Shown piece after piece: positions 18,466-27,391 of a stretch of DNA of 64,000 bases. The DNA is taken from assembly GCA_016702555.1 (NCBI GenBank), contig JADJDV010000001.1:1-64000 (forward strand). The letters run 5' to 3'. The position numbers were made by a program, and so were the translations under genes. Positions within the stretch are counted from its first letter, which is position 1; each line of letters starts with the position of its first letter. Origin of the DNA: Burkholderiales bacterium. Lineage in GTDB: Bacteria; Pseudomonadota; Gammaproteobacteria; Burkholderiales; Burkholderiaceae_C. Under the pieces are notes generated by a model, which worked only from the letters and a program-made list of their open reading frames with translations, was not told where the DNA came from and did no database searches.

Positions 18466-19050
18466 ATGAACAAGTTCAATCTGCGCAACATCGGCCTGGC
18501 GGTCGCCATCGGCCTGGGCAGCATCGCCATGGTCGGCTGCACCACCACGCCGGCCGGCTCCGAGGCCTCCGGCCCGACCGCGCGCGCCGCCATGGAGCGC
18601 GACGTCGACGCCACGCTGGCGCGCCTGTACACCACGGTGCCGGGCACGCGCGAGATGGTGCAGCGCTCGGCCGGCGTGCTGGTGTTCCCGGCGGTGGTCG
18701 GCGGCAGCTTCGTGGTCGGCGCCGAGCACGGCAAGGGCGCGCTGCGCGAAGCCGGTCGCACCAGCGGCTACTACAGCACCACCAGTGGCTCGATCGGCTT
18801 CCAGGCCGGCGGCCAGTCGAAGGCGGTGGTCTACGTGTTCAACACGCGTGACGCGCTCAACAAGTTCAAGGCCAGCAACGGCTGGACCGCCGGCGCCGAC
18901 GCCACCGTGGCGGTCGGCAAGGTCGGCGCCAACGGCTCGGTCGACACCCAGACCATCCAGCAGCCGGTGGCCAGCTTCATCCTGACCAACGTCGGTCTGG
19001 AAGCCGGTGCCGCAGTCGGTGCCGCCAAGGTCAGCCGCATCACGCTCTGA
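18466..19050 (+). CDS. YSC84 (SYLF) domain lipoprotein
   Basis: The start MNKFNLRNIGLAVAIG leads to a lipobox (AMVGC, Cys at residue 25). The mature part has the Ysc84/SYLF lipid-binding domain: ATLARLYTTVPGTREMVQRSAGVLVFPAVVGGSFVVGAEHGKGAL, GYYSTTSGSIGFQAGGQSKAVVYVF and a glycine-rich end. In bacteria these are envelope lipoproteins of unknown function, often stress-induced. AAGAGG at 18452-18457 is a good ribosome site. A 14-bp hairpin lies 47 bases after the stop. Length is 194 residues, the normal size. Confidence 0.85.
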   Translation: MNKFNLRNIGLAVAIGLGSIAMVGCTTTPAGSEASGPTARAAMERDVDATLARLYTTVPGTREMVQRSAGVLVFPAVVGGSFVVGAEHGKGALREAGRTSGYYSTTSGSIGFQAGGQSKAVVYVFNTRDALNKFKASNGWTAGADATVAVGKVGANGSVDTQTIQQPVASFILTNVGLEAGAAVGAAKVSRITL

Positions 19051-19097
19051 TCTGCTGATCGCCTTGAGCGCACCGCCAACCGGCGGCGTGCAGGCAT

Positions 19098-19131
19098 ACG
19101 AGAAAGCGCCGTCATCGCGGCGCTTTCTCGT
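19098..19131 (+). terminator. Perfect 14-bp hairpin after the YSC84 gene
   Basis: ACGAGAAAGCGCCG and CGGCGCTTTCTCGT are exact inverted repeats with a 6-base loop. No U tract follows, so it may be a factor-assisted terminator or an mRNA 3' stabiliser. Confidence 0.5.
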
Positions 19132-19151
19132 GGCTGCGGTAGATTGCGGCC

Positions 19152-19920
19152 ATGCCAATCACCGACCGACACCTCACCATCCTCACCGGCGGCTCGCGCG
19201 GCATGGGCCTGGCCATGGCCGAACAGTTGCTGGCTGCGGGTCACACGCTGCTGACGCTGTCGCGCCGCGTCAACGACGATCTGGCGCAGCAGGCCGAGGC
19301 CCGGCGCGCCGACCTGACGCAGTGGCCAGCCGACCTGGCCGACAGCACCGCCATCTGCGCGCACCTGCAGGAGTGGCTGGCCCGGTTTGACGCCGGCCAC
19401 TTCGCCAGCGCCACACTGATCAACAACGCCGGCGTCGTCCCCCCCATCGGACCCCTGCGCGACGCCGACGGGCCCGATCTGGCCAACGCCCTGCGCGTGG
19501 GACTGGAGAGCGCCGATGCTGCTCACCGCCGCCTTCCTGCACGCCACGCGCGACTGGCGCGGCGCGCGCAAGGTGCTGAACATTTCCTCCGGCCTGGGCC
19601 GCCGCGCCATGGCCTCGCAGGCCGGCTATTGCGCCGCCAAGGCGGGCATGGACCACTTCACGCGCTGCCTGGCGCTGGACGAAGCGCTGGTGCCGAACGG
19701 CGCCAAGGTGTGCTCGCTGGCGCCCGGCGTGATCGACACCGACATGCAGGTGCAACTGCGCGGCGCCGATGCGGCGGCGTTCCCGGACCGCGGCCGCTTC
19801 GAGCGTCTGAAAAGTGAAGGCCAACTCAGTTCCGCCGACGAGGCGGCGCGCCACGTGCTGGCCTATCTGGCGCGGCCCGATTTCGGCACCGAACCGGTGG
19901 CGGATGTGCGCCACGCCTGA
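19152..19920 (+). pseudogene. Short-chain dehydrogenase/reductase (one frameshift)
   Basis: The chain opens MPITDRHLTILTGGSRGMGLAMAEQLL with the NAD(P)-binding TGxxxGxG pattern (TGGSRGMG), then NNAG, then, after a slip near 19510, the catalytic block NISSGLGRRAMASQAGYCAAKAG (Ser, YxxxK). The PG motif (LAPGVIDTDM) and the end at 19920 follow. It resembles sepiapterin-reductase-like SDRs with about 250 residues. The substrate is unknown. Both halves are well conserved, so the slip is likely a read error. It ends 12 bases from the convergent ppk2 stop. Confidence 0.75.
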
Positions 19921-19932
19921 CGGCTGGCGCCG

Positions 19933-20839
19933 TCAATACACCTGCGGCACGATGATGCTCTGCTGAACCGGGTGGCGCACGTAGTCCTCGTGTCGCACGC
20001 GCGGCGGCAGCACCACTTCCGGGGCGCTCCACCTCCTTGTACGGCAGTTGCGACAGCAGGTGCGTGATGCAGTTCAGGCGCGCCTTCTTCTTGTCGTCGG
20101 CCGGCACCACCCACCACGGCGCCTCGGGGATGTGCGTCCGGTGCAGCATGTCCTCTTTCGCCTTGGTGTAGTCCTCCCAGCGGCGGCGGCTTTCCAGATC
20201 CATGGGGCTCAGCTTCCACTGCTTCAGCGGGTCGTGGATGCGGCCCAGAAAGCGCAGGTTTTGCTCTTCGTCGCTGATGCTGAACCAGTACTTGATCAGC
20301 ACGATGCCCGAGCGCACCAGCATCTTCTCGAACTCGGGCACGGTGCGAAAGAACTCGTCCAGCTCGTCCGGCGTGCAGAAGCCCATCACGCGCTCGACGC
20401 CGGCGCGGTTGTACCAGCTGCGGTCGAACAGCACCAGCTCGCCGCCGGCCGGCAGATGCGGCACGTAGCGCTGGAAGTACCACTGCGTCTTCTCGCGGTC
20501 GTTGGGCGCGGGCAGCGCCACCACGCGCGCCACGCGCGGGTTCAGGCGCTGGGTGATGCGCTTGATGACACCGCCCTTGCCGGCCGCATCGCGCCCTTCG
20601 AAGACGATCACCACCTTGCGCTTGGTGGTGGCCACCCAGTCCTGCAGCTTGACCAGTTCGCCCTGCAGGCGAAACAGCTCGCGGAAGTACTGGCGGCGCG
20701 CGTTCTGATGGTCGCTCGACTCAGTCGGCACGCCGGAGACCGCGTCGATGTTGCGGTCTTCCAGCTCCATTTCCAGCTCTTCGTCGTAGCCGTCCAGCAG
20801 ATCGCTGCGCAGGCGCTTGATCAGTTCCTCTTCGCTCAC
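19933..20839 (-). pseudogene. ppk2: Polyphosphate kinase 2 (PPK2), frameshift near the 3' end
   Basis: The GTG at 20839 follows GGAGGAGC and opens VSEEELIKRLRSDLLDGYDEELE. Core motifs are intact: Walker A EGRDAAGKGG, the lid region PNDREKTQWYFQRYVPHLP, Walker B-type LFDRSWYNRAGVERVMGF and the WWVVPADDKKKARLN block. One slip near 20025 moves the last 30 codons to the frame ending VRHPVQQSIIVPQVY at 19933. PPK2 enzymes use polyphosphate to phosphorylate nucleotides. Class I members of about 300 residues, like this, mainly make NTP from NDP. It diverges from bktB across a palindromic operator. Confidence 0.85.
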
Positions 20840-20885
20840 GAAAGCTCCTCCAGTGGTGTGGGCGCCGGCGCGCAGCTTACGCAAT

Positions 20886-20915
20886 CGATGTGACAAATCC
20901 GTGACTGTCACATCG
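20886..20915. promoter_or_regulatory. Perfect palindromic operator between ppk2 and bktB
   Basis: CGATGTGACA (20886-20895) and TGTCACATCG (20906-20915) are exact inverted repeats with a 10-base spacer, one helical turn apart centre to centre. An extra GTGAC lies inside the spacer. The site sits in the 171-base divergent gap and could bind a dimeric regulator acting on either gene. The regulator is not identifiable from the window. Confidence 0.55.
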
Positions 20916-21010
20916 TGGGCGCTCCAACGATTGTCAGTCGTCTGTCGGCCAGCGGCGGCATACTGTAGGGGTTTTCAAGCCCATCCCAACCCCCACAGGA
21001 GACTCAAATC

Positions 21011-22196
21011 ATGGCTCGTGAAGTCGTCGTCGTCAGCGGTGTGCGCACCGCCATCGGAACCTTTGGCGGCAGCCTGAAGGACACGCCCACCGTCGATCTG
21101 GCCGCGCTCGTCGTCAAGGAAGCGCTGGCGCGCGCGTCCGTGGAGGGCAAGGACGTCGGTCATGTGGTCTTCGGCCACGTCGTCAACACCGAACCGCGCG
21201 ACATGTACCTCTCGCGCGTGGCGGCCCTCAACGGCGGCTGCCCCAAGGAGACGCCGGCCATGAACGTCAACCGCCTGTGCGGCTCGGGCCTGCAGGCCAT
21301 CGTCAGCGCCAGCCAGGGCATTCTGCTGGGCGACTACGACGTCGCCATCGGCGGCGGCGCCGAGAACATGAGTCGCGCGCCCTATGCTTCACTGGCCACG
21401 CGCTTCGGCGCACGCATGGGCGACACCAAGATGATCGACATGATGGTCGGCGCGCTGCACGACCCCTTCCACACCATCCACATGGGCGTGACGGCCGAGA
21501 ACGTGGCGGCCGAGCACGGCATCACGCGCGAGGACCAGGACGCGCTGGCCCTGGAAAGCCACCGCCGCGCCGAAGCCGCCTGGAACGAGGGCCGCTTCAA
21601 GGACCAGATCGTCCCGGTCATGCTCAAGAGCCGCAAGGGCGAGGTCGCCTTTGACAAGGACGAGCATTTCCGCACCGGCGCCAAGGCCGAGGACTTCCAG
21701 AAGATGAAGCCGGTGTTCGTGAAGGGAGAACGGCACCGTCACCGCCGCCAACGCCTCGGGCATCAACGACGCCGCCGCCGCCGTGCTGCTGATGGAAGCC
21801 GGCGCCGCCCAGGCCCGCGGCGCCAAGCCGCTGGCGCGCCTGGTCGGCTACGCGCACGCCGGTGTCGAGCCCAAGACCATGGGCATTGGCCCGGTGCCGG
21901 CCACGCAGCAGCTGCTGAAAAAGCTCGGCATGAAGATCGACCAGATGGACGTGATCGAGGCCAACGAAGCCTTCGCCGCGCAGGCCTGTGCCGTCACCAA
22001 GGGCCTGGGCGCCGATCCGGCCAAGGTCAACCCCAACGGCTCGGGCATCTCGCTCGGCCACCCGATCGGCGCCACCGGCGCGCTGATCACGGTGAAGGCG
22101 CTGTACGAGCTGCAGCGCATCCAGGGCAGGTACGCGCTGGTGACCATGTGCATCGGCGGCGGCCAGGGCATCGCGGCGGTGTTCGAGCGCATGTGA
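21011..22196 (+). pseudogene. bktB: Beta-ketothiolase BktB / acetyl-CoA acetyltransferase (single-base insertion)
   Basis: The start MAREVVVVSGVRTAIGTFGGSLKD follows AGGAGA. The active-site Cys is at residue 90 (NRLCGSGLQ), and the GHPIGATG His and CIGGGQG Cys blocks are present near the end. The match to BktB of Cupriavidus is close along the whole length. A single extra G near 21726 (GTGAAGGGAGAACGG, where GTG AAG GAG AAC is expected) shifts the frame. Corrected length is 394 residues. BktB condenses acetyl-CoA with longer acyl-CoAs for polyhydroxyalkanoate precursors and works in reverse in beta-oxidation. The lesion is probably a read error. Confidence 0.9.
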
Positions 22197-22239
22197 GCGC
22201 CGCGGCGGGCAGGTCCCGCCCGCTGTGCTCCCGCCACAG

Positions 22240-22271
22240 CGCCTGCTCCCGTACGGGGGCAGGCGTTTTTT
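22240..22271 (+). terminator. Rho-independent terminator after bktB
   Basis: CGCCTGC and GCAGGCG form a stem around a GC-rich loop (with further CCCGTACGGG pairing), followed by six T residues at 22266-22271. Confidence 0.85.
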
Positions 22272-22397
22272 CGTTGCGCCGGCGGTGTGTCGTTCATGGC
22301 ACCGAGTTGATCGGCTGGGGCCGGCGATGCGGCGCCATTGGCGCTACCATGCACGTTTCGCCCGTTCACACACCATCCCATAGGAGAACCACGCCCG

Positions 22398-23360
22398 ATG
22401 TTCCGCCCACTTGCCTCCCTGCTCGCCATCGGCCTGATTGCCGTATCCGCCCAGGCCCAGACCTACCCGGAGAAGAACATCCGCATGGTGATCCCCTTCC
22501 CGCCCGGCGGTGGCACCGACATCCTGGGGCGGCTGGTGGCGCAGAAGCTGACCGAGGCCAACAAGTGGACCATCGTGCCCGACAACAAGGCCGGCGCCGG
22601 CGGCACGCTGGGCATCACCGAAGCCAGCAGGGCCAAGCCCGACGGTTACGACATGGTGATGGGCCAGAAGGACAACCTGGTGGTCGGCCCCTGGCTGTAC
22701 AAGAACCTGCCGTGGAACCCGGTGAAGGATTTCGCGCCGGTGGCGCACGTGGCCTGGTCGCCGGTGATCATCGCCACCGGGGTCAACAGCAAGTTCAAGA
22801 CGCTGGCCGACGTGGTGGCGGCCGCCAAGGCCGCGCCCGACACCATCACCTATGGCTCGCCGGGCAACGGCACCACCATCCACCTGGCGGGCGACCAGTT
22901 CGAGAAGGCCGCCGGCATCAAGCTGCGCCACGTGCCGTACAAGGGTTCCAACCCGGCGCTGATGGACGCGCTGGCCGGCAACGTCGATCTGCTGGTGTCG
23001 TCCGTGCCCTCGGCGATGGCGCAGGTCAAGGCTGGCAAGCTGCGCCCGCTGGCCGTCACCTCGGCCAAGCGCAGCAGTTCGCTGCCCGAGGTGCCGACGG
23101 TGGCCGAAAGCGGCTACGCCGGCTTCGACATGAGCACCTGGTACGGCCTGCTGATGCCGGCCGGCACGCCAGCGCCGATCGTGGCGCAGATGAACGGCGC
23201 CGTGAACAAGCTGCTGGCCACGCCCGAGTTGCAGAAGGCGATCCAGGACCAGGGCGCCGAGCCGCTGGCGATGAGCACCGAGGCCTTCACGCAGCAGCTG
23301 CAGCGCGACTTTCAGGGCATGGAGAAGATCGTGCGCGATGCGGGCGTAAAGATTGAATAG
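22398..23360 (+). CDS. Bug/TctC-family tripartite tricarboxylate transporter substrate-binding protein
   Basis: The ATG at 22398 follows AGGAGAACC. A signal peptide (MFRPLASLLAIGLIAVSAQA) precedes the mature start QTYPEKNIRMVIPFPPGGGTDILGRLVA, the family hallmark, with a substrate loop near VPDNKAGAGGTLG and the VPYKGSNPALMDALAG block. Bug proteins are periplasmic binders of carboxylates such as citrate, nicotinate or aromatic acids. Betaproteobacteria carry dozens, mostly orphan like this one with no TctAB genes nearby. The ligand cannot be inferred. Length is 320 residues. Confidence 0.92.
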   Translation: MFRPLASLLAIGLIAVSAQAQTYPEKNIRMVIPFPPGGGTDILGRLVAQKLTEANKWTIVPDNKAGAGGTLGITEASRAKPDGYDMVMGQKDNLVVGPWLYKNLPWNPVKDFAPVAHVAWSPVIIATGVNSKFKTLADVVAAAKAAPDTITYGSPGNGTTIHLAGDQFEKAAGIKLRHVPYKGSNPALMDALAGNVDLLVSSVPSAMAQVKAGKLRPLAVTSAKRSSSLPEVPTVAESGYAGFDMSTWYGLLMPAGTPAPIVAQMNGAVNKLLATPELQKAIQDQGAEPLAMSTEAFTQQLQRDFQGMEKIVRDAGVKIE

Positions 23361-23501
23361 CACCCCCTGAGCGGCTGACGCCGCTTCCCCCTCTCCTGCG
23401 GGAGGGGGACGACACCAGTGGCCGGCGCAGGTCCGGCCACGGTGTCCTGGTCAGGGCTGTGGCGCGGCCAGCGGACGCGCTCATCGACGCAGACCGGAAG
23501 A

Positions 23502-23529
23502 AACGCCCGCAAGCTGCGGGTGTTTTCTT
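23502..23529 (+). terminator. Probable terminator after the Bug gene
   Basis: ACGCCCGCA and TGCGGGTGT pair around a very small loop and are followed by TTTTCTTTTT. It lies 141 bases after the stop. Confidence 0.65.
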
Positions 23530-23674
23530 TTTCCCAGCCCTATCGCCGTGACGGAGTGCACCCACGCCAGCTGGCCACTCCGCCGATCGGTGCGACGCGA
23601 ATCAGGGCAGCACCCGCAGCGCCCGAACACCCTTTCTTCAACAATGTTTTCCCTCGAAGCTCGGGCATCCGATT

Positions 23675-23698
23675 AAGATAGTAATCAATTACTATCTT
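23675..23698. promoter_or_regulatory. TetR-type operator in front of the efflux operon
   Basis: AAGATAGTAAT (23675-23685) and ATTACTATCTT (23688-23698) are exact inverted repeats with a 2-base spacer. The site is AT-rich in a GC-rich setting and ends 16 bases before the tetR-like ATG. This places it over the promoter or ribosome site and suggests autoregulation of the whole five-gene operon. Confidence 0.75.
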
Positions 23699-23714
23699 TT
23701 GGATTGTCTGCGCC

Positions 23715-24326
23715 ATGAGTGAAGCCCCAAAGCACTTGCCCGCTGAAGAGCGGCGCGCCGCCACGGTGGAGGCGGTGATCGACCTGGCGGCCGAGCAGAA
23801 CCCGAGCGACATCACCACGGCGGCGATCGCGCAGCGCATGGGCCTGACGCAAGGCGCGCTGTTCCGGCATTTCCCGAGCAAGGAAGCGATCCTGCAGGCG
23901 GTCATGTCCTGGGTGTCGGGGCGCCTGCTGACGCGCATCGACCAGGCCATCCACGCCGCGCCCTCCCCGCTCGCGGCGCTGGAAGCGGTGTTCATGACGC
24001 ACATCGACTTCGTGGCCGAGCATCCAGGCGTGCCGCGCATGCTGTTCAGCGAGTTGCAGCGCCCCAGCGAGAGCCTGCCCCGGCGCATGGTGCAGACCCT
24101 GCTGGAGCATTACCGCGAGCGCCTGCACCGCCTGCTGCAGGCCGGCCAGGCGCAAGGGGAGCTTGACGCCGGCCTGGATGTGGAGGCGGCCGCGGTCCTG
24201 TTCGTCGGCACCATCCAGGGCCTGGTGATGCAGTCGATGCTGGGCGGCAGCGTGGCGCGCATCCAGCGCGACGCGGCGGCGGTGTTCGCCATCTACCGCC
24301 GCGGCATCGTCAGGAGCGCACGATGA
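23715..24326 (+). CDS. TetR/AcrR-family transcriptional regulator
   Basis: The protein opens MSEAPKHLPAEERRAATVEAVIDLAAEQ. A classic TetR helix-turn-helix follows at about residues 35-60 (ITTAAIAQRMGLTQGALFRHFPSKEAIL) and then a C-terminal all-helical ligand domain, 203 residues in total. It probably represses its own operon by binding the 24-base palindrome just upstream and lets go when an effector, likely the exported compound, is present. Its stop overlaps the start of the membrane-fusion gene (ATGA), so regulator and pump are co-translated. Confidence 0.93.
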   Translation: MSEAPKHLPAEERRAATVEAVIDLAAEQNPSDITTAAIAQRMGLTQGALFRHFPSKEAILQAVMSWVSGRLLTRIDQAIHAAPSPLAALEAVFMTHIDFVAEHPGVPRMLFSELQRPSESLPRRMVQTLLEHYRERLHRLLQAGQAQGELDAGLDVEAAAVLFVGTIQGLVMQSMLGGSVARIQRDAAAVFAIYRRGIVRSAR

Positions 24327-25474
24327 AATTGCCCCGCCTGCAAGGCCGCACGTTGGCGCTGATCGCGGTGCTGATTCCCCTGCTCGCGCTGTTCGCCTAT
24401 GCCGCCCTGCGCTCGGGCCCGCTGGCGCCGGTGGCGGTGACGGTGGCCACGGTGGAATCGCGCGCGATCACCCCGGCCCTGGCGGGCATCGGCACGGTGC
24501 AGGCGCGCTTCAGCCACAAGATCGGCCCCACTTTTGCCGGCCGGCTGAAGCAGCTGAACGTCAACGTCGGCGATGCGGTCCGGCCGGGCCAGGTGCTGGG
24601 CGAGATGGACCCGGTCGATCTGGACGATCGCCTGCGTGCGCAGCAGGCCGCCGTCAGGAGCGCCGAAGCCGCGCTGCGGCAGGCGCAAGCCAAGCAGGCC
24701 TATGCGCACACGCAGGCCCACCGCTACCAGCAGCTGTTCGCGGTGCAGGGCACCAGCGAGGAGACGCTGCTCACCAAGCAGCAGGAGCTGAGCATCGCCG
24801 AGGCAGTGCTGTTGGCAGCGCGCGAGGACGTGGGCCGCCTGCACGCCGAATCGCAGGCGCTGCGCGCGCAGCGCGGCAACCTGGTGCTGCGCGCACCGGC
24901 CGCCGGCCTGGTGGTGCTGCGCCACGCCGATCCCGGCACCACGCTGGTGGCCGGCCAGGCCGTGGTGGAAGTGATCGACCCGGCCAGCCTGTGGGTGGAC
25001 ACCCGCTTCGACCAGATCGGCGCCGAGGGCCTGGCCGCCGATCTGCCGGCGCAGGTGCGGATGCGCTCGCGCCACAGCCAGGACCAGCCGGCCCGCGTGC
25101 TGCGCGTCGAGCCGCTGGCCGACGCCGTGACCGAGGAAACCCTGGCCAAGATCGTGTTCGACAGCACACCCACACCGCTGCCGCCGGTGGGCGAACTGGC
25201 CGAGGTGACGGTGCGGCTGCCGCCCTTGCCAGACGCGCCCACGATCCCGAACGCCGCCATCCGCAGCGTCGATGGCCAGCGCGGCGTGTGGAAGCTGGCC
25301 GATGGCGAGCTCACCTTCACGCCGATCCAGCTCGGCCGCAGCGACCTCGACGGCCAGGTGCAGGTGGTGCGTGGCCTGGCGGCGGGTGAACAGATCGTCG
25401 TCTACAGCGAGAAGACACTCAGCGCGCGCAGCCGCATCCAGGTGCTGGAGCGCCTGCCCGGGGTCGCGCCATGA
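24323..25474 (+). CDS. HlyD/MacA-type periplasmic adaptor (membrane-fusion protein)
   Basis: An N-terminal anchor (TLALIAVLIPLLALFAYAAL) is followed by the lipoyl/barrel-sandwich half VQARFSHKIGPTFAGRLKQLNVNVGDAVRPGQVLGEMDP. A coiled-coil hairpin spans about residues 95-190, the second lipoyl half is RGNLVLRAPAAGLVVLRHADPGTTL, and a beta-barrel and membrane-proximal domain end the chain. Such adaptors join an ABC permease in the inner membrane to an outer-membrane channel, and both are encoded next. It overlaps tetR by 4 bases and the permease by 4 bases. Length is 383 residues. Confidence 0.9.
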   Translation: MKLPRLQGRTLALIAVLIPLLALFAYAALRSGPLAPVAVTVATVESRAITPALAGIGTVQARFSHKIGPTFAGRLKQLNVNVGDAVRPGQVLGEMDPVDLDDRLRAQQAAVRSAEAALRQAQAKQAYAHTQAHRYQQLFAVQGTSEETLLTKQQELSIAEAVLLAAREDVGRLHAESQALRAQRGNLVLRAPAAGLVVLRHADPGTTLVAGQAVVEVIDPASLWVDTRFDQIGAEGLAADLPAQVRMRSRHSQDQPARVLRVEPLADAVTEETLAKIVFDSTPTPLPPVGELAEVTVRLPPLPDAPTIPNAAIRSVDGQRGVWKLADGELTFTPIQLGRSDLDGQVQVVRGLAAGEQIVVYSEKTLSARSRIQVLERLPGVAP

Positions 25475-26670
25475 TCAGCCTGGCCGGGCGCGACGTCCTG
25501 CATGCCTGGGGCAAGTTCATCTTCACCGGCATCGGGCTCGGGCTGCTGATCGGCGTCACCCTGACCATGGCCGGCCTGTACCGCGGCATGGTGGAGGACG
25601 GCAAGGTGCTGCTCGACAACAGCGGCGCCGATCTGTGGGTGGTGCAGCAGGGCACGCTGGGTCCGTACGCCGAGTCCTCCAGCGTGCCGGACGATCTGTG
25701 GCGCAGCATCCGCACCCTGCCCGGCGTGGCGCAGGCGGCCAACATCACCTATCTCACCATGCAGGTCGGCCGGGGCGAGCACGACGTGCGCGCCATGGTG
25801 GTCGGCATCACGGCCGAACAAGCGGGTGCGCCCGGCTGGCCGCCGCAGCTGATCGCCGGGCGCCAGATCACGCGCGGGCATTACGAGGCGGTGGCCGACA
25901 TCGCCACCGGCTTCGCGCTGGGCGAGGTGCTGCGCATCCGCCGCAACCCCTACACCGTGGTCGGACTGACGCGCCGCATGGTGTCTTCCAGCGGCGACCC
26001 GATGGTGTTCATTCCGCTCAAGGACGCGCAGGAAGCGCAGTTCCTGAAGGACAACGACGCCATCCTGATGCAGCGCCGCCGCACCGAGGCCAACCCGGCC
26101 TTCAACCGCCCCGGCGTGCCGGGCCTGCTGGAGGCCGTGGTCGCCTCGCAGACCAGCAACCGCCAGGTCAACGCGGTGCTGGTGCGCCTGCGGCCCGGCT
26201 TCACGCCGCAGGAGGTGGCCGAGCCGATCCGGCGCTGGAAGCGACTGACGGTGTACGACCGCGACCAGATGGAGGGCATCCTGGTCGGCAAGCTGATCGC
26301 CACCTCGGCGCGGCAGATCGGCATGTTCCTCGTCATTCTGGCGGTGGTCAGCGCCGCCATCGTGGCCTTCATCATCTACTCGCTCACCATGGACAAGATC
26401 CGCGAGATCGCGGTGCTCAAGCTGATCGGCACGCGCAACCGCACCATCGCCGCCATGATCCTGCAGCAGGCGCTGATGCTGGGCGTGCTCGGCTTCGTGG
26501 TCGGCAAGATCAGCGCCACCTTTGCCGCGCCGATCTTCCCCAAGTACGTGCTGCTGATGCCGAACGACACCGTCGCCGGCTTTCTCGCCGTGCTGGCGAT
26601 CTGCGTGCTGGCCAGCCTGGTGGCGATCCGCATGGCGCTCAAGGTCGATCCGGCCGAGGCCATTGGGTAG
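25471..26670 (+). CDS. FtsX-like ABC transporter permease (DevC/MacB-type)
   Basis: The start MISLAGRDVLHAWGKFIFTGIGLGLLIGVTLTMAGLYRG gives the first helix. A periplasmic MacB-PCD-like domain spans about residues 40-270, and three C-terminal helices form the FtsX domain (FLVILAVVSAAIVAFIIYSLTMDKIREIAVLKLIGTRN, LMLGVLGFVVGKI, AGFLAVLAICVLASLVAIRMAL), ending KVDPAEAIG. The ATPase is a separate gene, as in DevBCA exporters. The family exports lipids, peptides or antibiotics by a piston-like cycle rather than through a pore. Length is 399 residues. Confidence 0.9.
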   Translation: MISLAGRDVLHAWGKFIFTGIGLGLLIGVTLTMAGLYRGMVEDGKVLLDNSGADLWVVQQGTLGPYAESSSVPDDLWRSIRTLPGVAQAANITYLTMQVGRGEHDVRAMVVGITAEQAGAPGWPPQLIAGRQITRGHYEAVADIATGFALGEVLRIRRNPYTVVGLTRRMVSSSGDPMVFIPLKDAQEAQFLKDNDAILMQRRRTEANPAFNRPGVPGLLEAVVASQTSNRQVNAVLVRLRPGFTPQEVAEPIRRWKRLTVYDRDQMEGILVGKLIATSARQIGMFLVILAVVSAAIVAFIIYSLTMDKIREIAVLKLIGTRNRTIAAMILQQALMLGVLGFVVGKISATFAAPIFPKYVLLMPNDTVAGFLAVLAICVLASLVAIRMALKVDPAEAIG

Positions 26671-26674
26671 CGCC

Positions 26675-27385
26675 ATGGGCAGCAAAGGCATTCGCATCGA
26701 GTCGCTGTCCAAGCGCTTCGGCCGCGGCGACACGGCCGTGTGGGCGCTGAAGAACGTCAACCTGCAGGTCGCGCCGGGCGAGGTGGTGGGCCTGATCGGC
26801 CCCTCCGGCTCGGGCAAGAGCACGCTGCTCAAGTGCCTGGGCGCGGTGATCGACCCCACCGCCGGCCGCATGATCCTGGACGACACGGTGATCTACGACG
26901 ACGGCTGGAAGGTGCGCGATCTGCGCGCGCTGCGGCGCGACAAGATCGGCTTCGTGTTCCAGGCGCCCTACCTGATCCCGTTCCTCGACGCAACCGACAA
27001 CGTGGCCCTGCTGCCGATGCTGGCCGGCGCGCCGAATGCCGAGGCGCGCGGGCGCGCGCTGGAATTGCTCACGGCGCTCGATGTGCAGCACCGCGCCCAG
27101 GCCATGCCATCGCAGCTTTCTGGCGGCGAGCAGCAGCGCGTGGCGATCGCGCGCGGCCTGGTCAACCGGCCGCCGGTGATCCTGGCGGACGAGCCCACCG
27201 CGCCGCTGGACTCCGAGCGCGCTCTGGCGGTGATCCGCATCCTCAACGACATGGCCCAGCGCTTCCAGACCGCCGTCATCGTCGTCACCCACGACGAGAA
27301 GATCATCCCGACCTTCAAGCGCATCTACCACATCCGCGACGGCGTCACGCACGAGGAAGCCGGCGCGGGCCAGCGCATCGACTGA
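26675..27385 (+). CDS. ABC transporter ATP-binding protein of the efflux operon
   Basis: The ATG at 26675, four bases after the permease stop, is preferred over TTG at 26663. Motifs in order: Walker A GPSGSGKST, Q-loop VFQAPYLIP, signature LSGGEQQRVA, Walker B VILADEPTAPLDSE (Ala replaces the more usual Gly of the D-loop region) and switch His VVTHDEK. Length of 236 residues and closest resemblance are to the MacB/LolD/DevA class. It would power the FtsX-like permease. Confidence 0.93.
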   Translation: MGSKGIRIESLSKRFGRGDTAVWALKNVNLQVAPGEVVGLIGPSGSGKSTLLKCLGAVIDPTAGRMILDDTVIYDDGWKVRDLRALRRDKIGFVFQAPYLIPFLDATDNVALLPMLAGAPNAEARGRALELLTALDVQHRAQAMPSQLSGGEQQRVAIARGLVNRPPVILADEPTAPLDSERALAVIRILNDMAQRFQTAVIVVTHDEKIIPTFKRIYHIRDGVTHEEAGAGQRID

Positions 27386-27391
27386 AACACC

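Larger units (their letters stand above)
23361..23714. other. Intergenic stretch: terminator plus TetR operator
   Basis: No gene is visible in these 354 bases. They hold a hairpin with a T-rich tail near 23502-23529 and the palindromic operator at 23675-23698, both listed separately. The rest is unremarkable GC-rich spacer. Confidence 0.5.

Noticed and set aside
21011..23356. A single 781-codon frame running from bktB through the next gene
   Set aside because: It is an artefact of the one-base insertion at about 21726. After that point the translation is Arg-rich nonsense, while the true thiolase and Bug protein lie in other frames.
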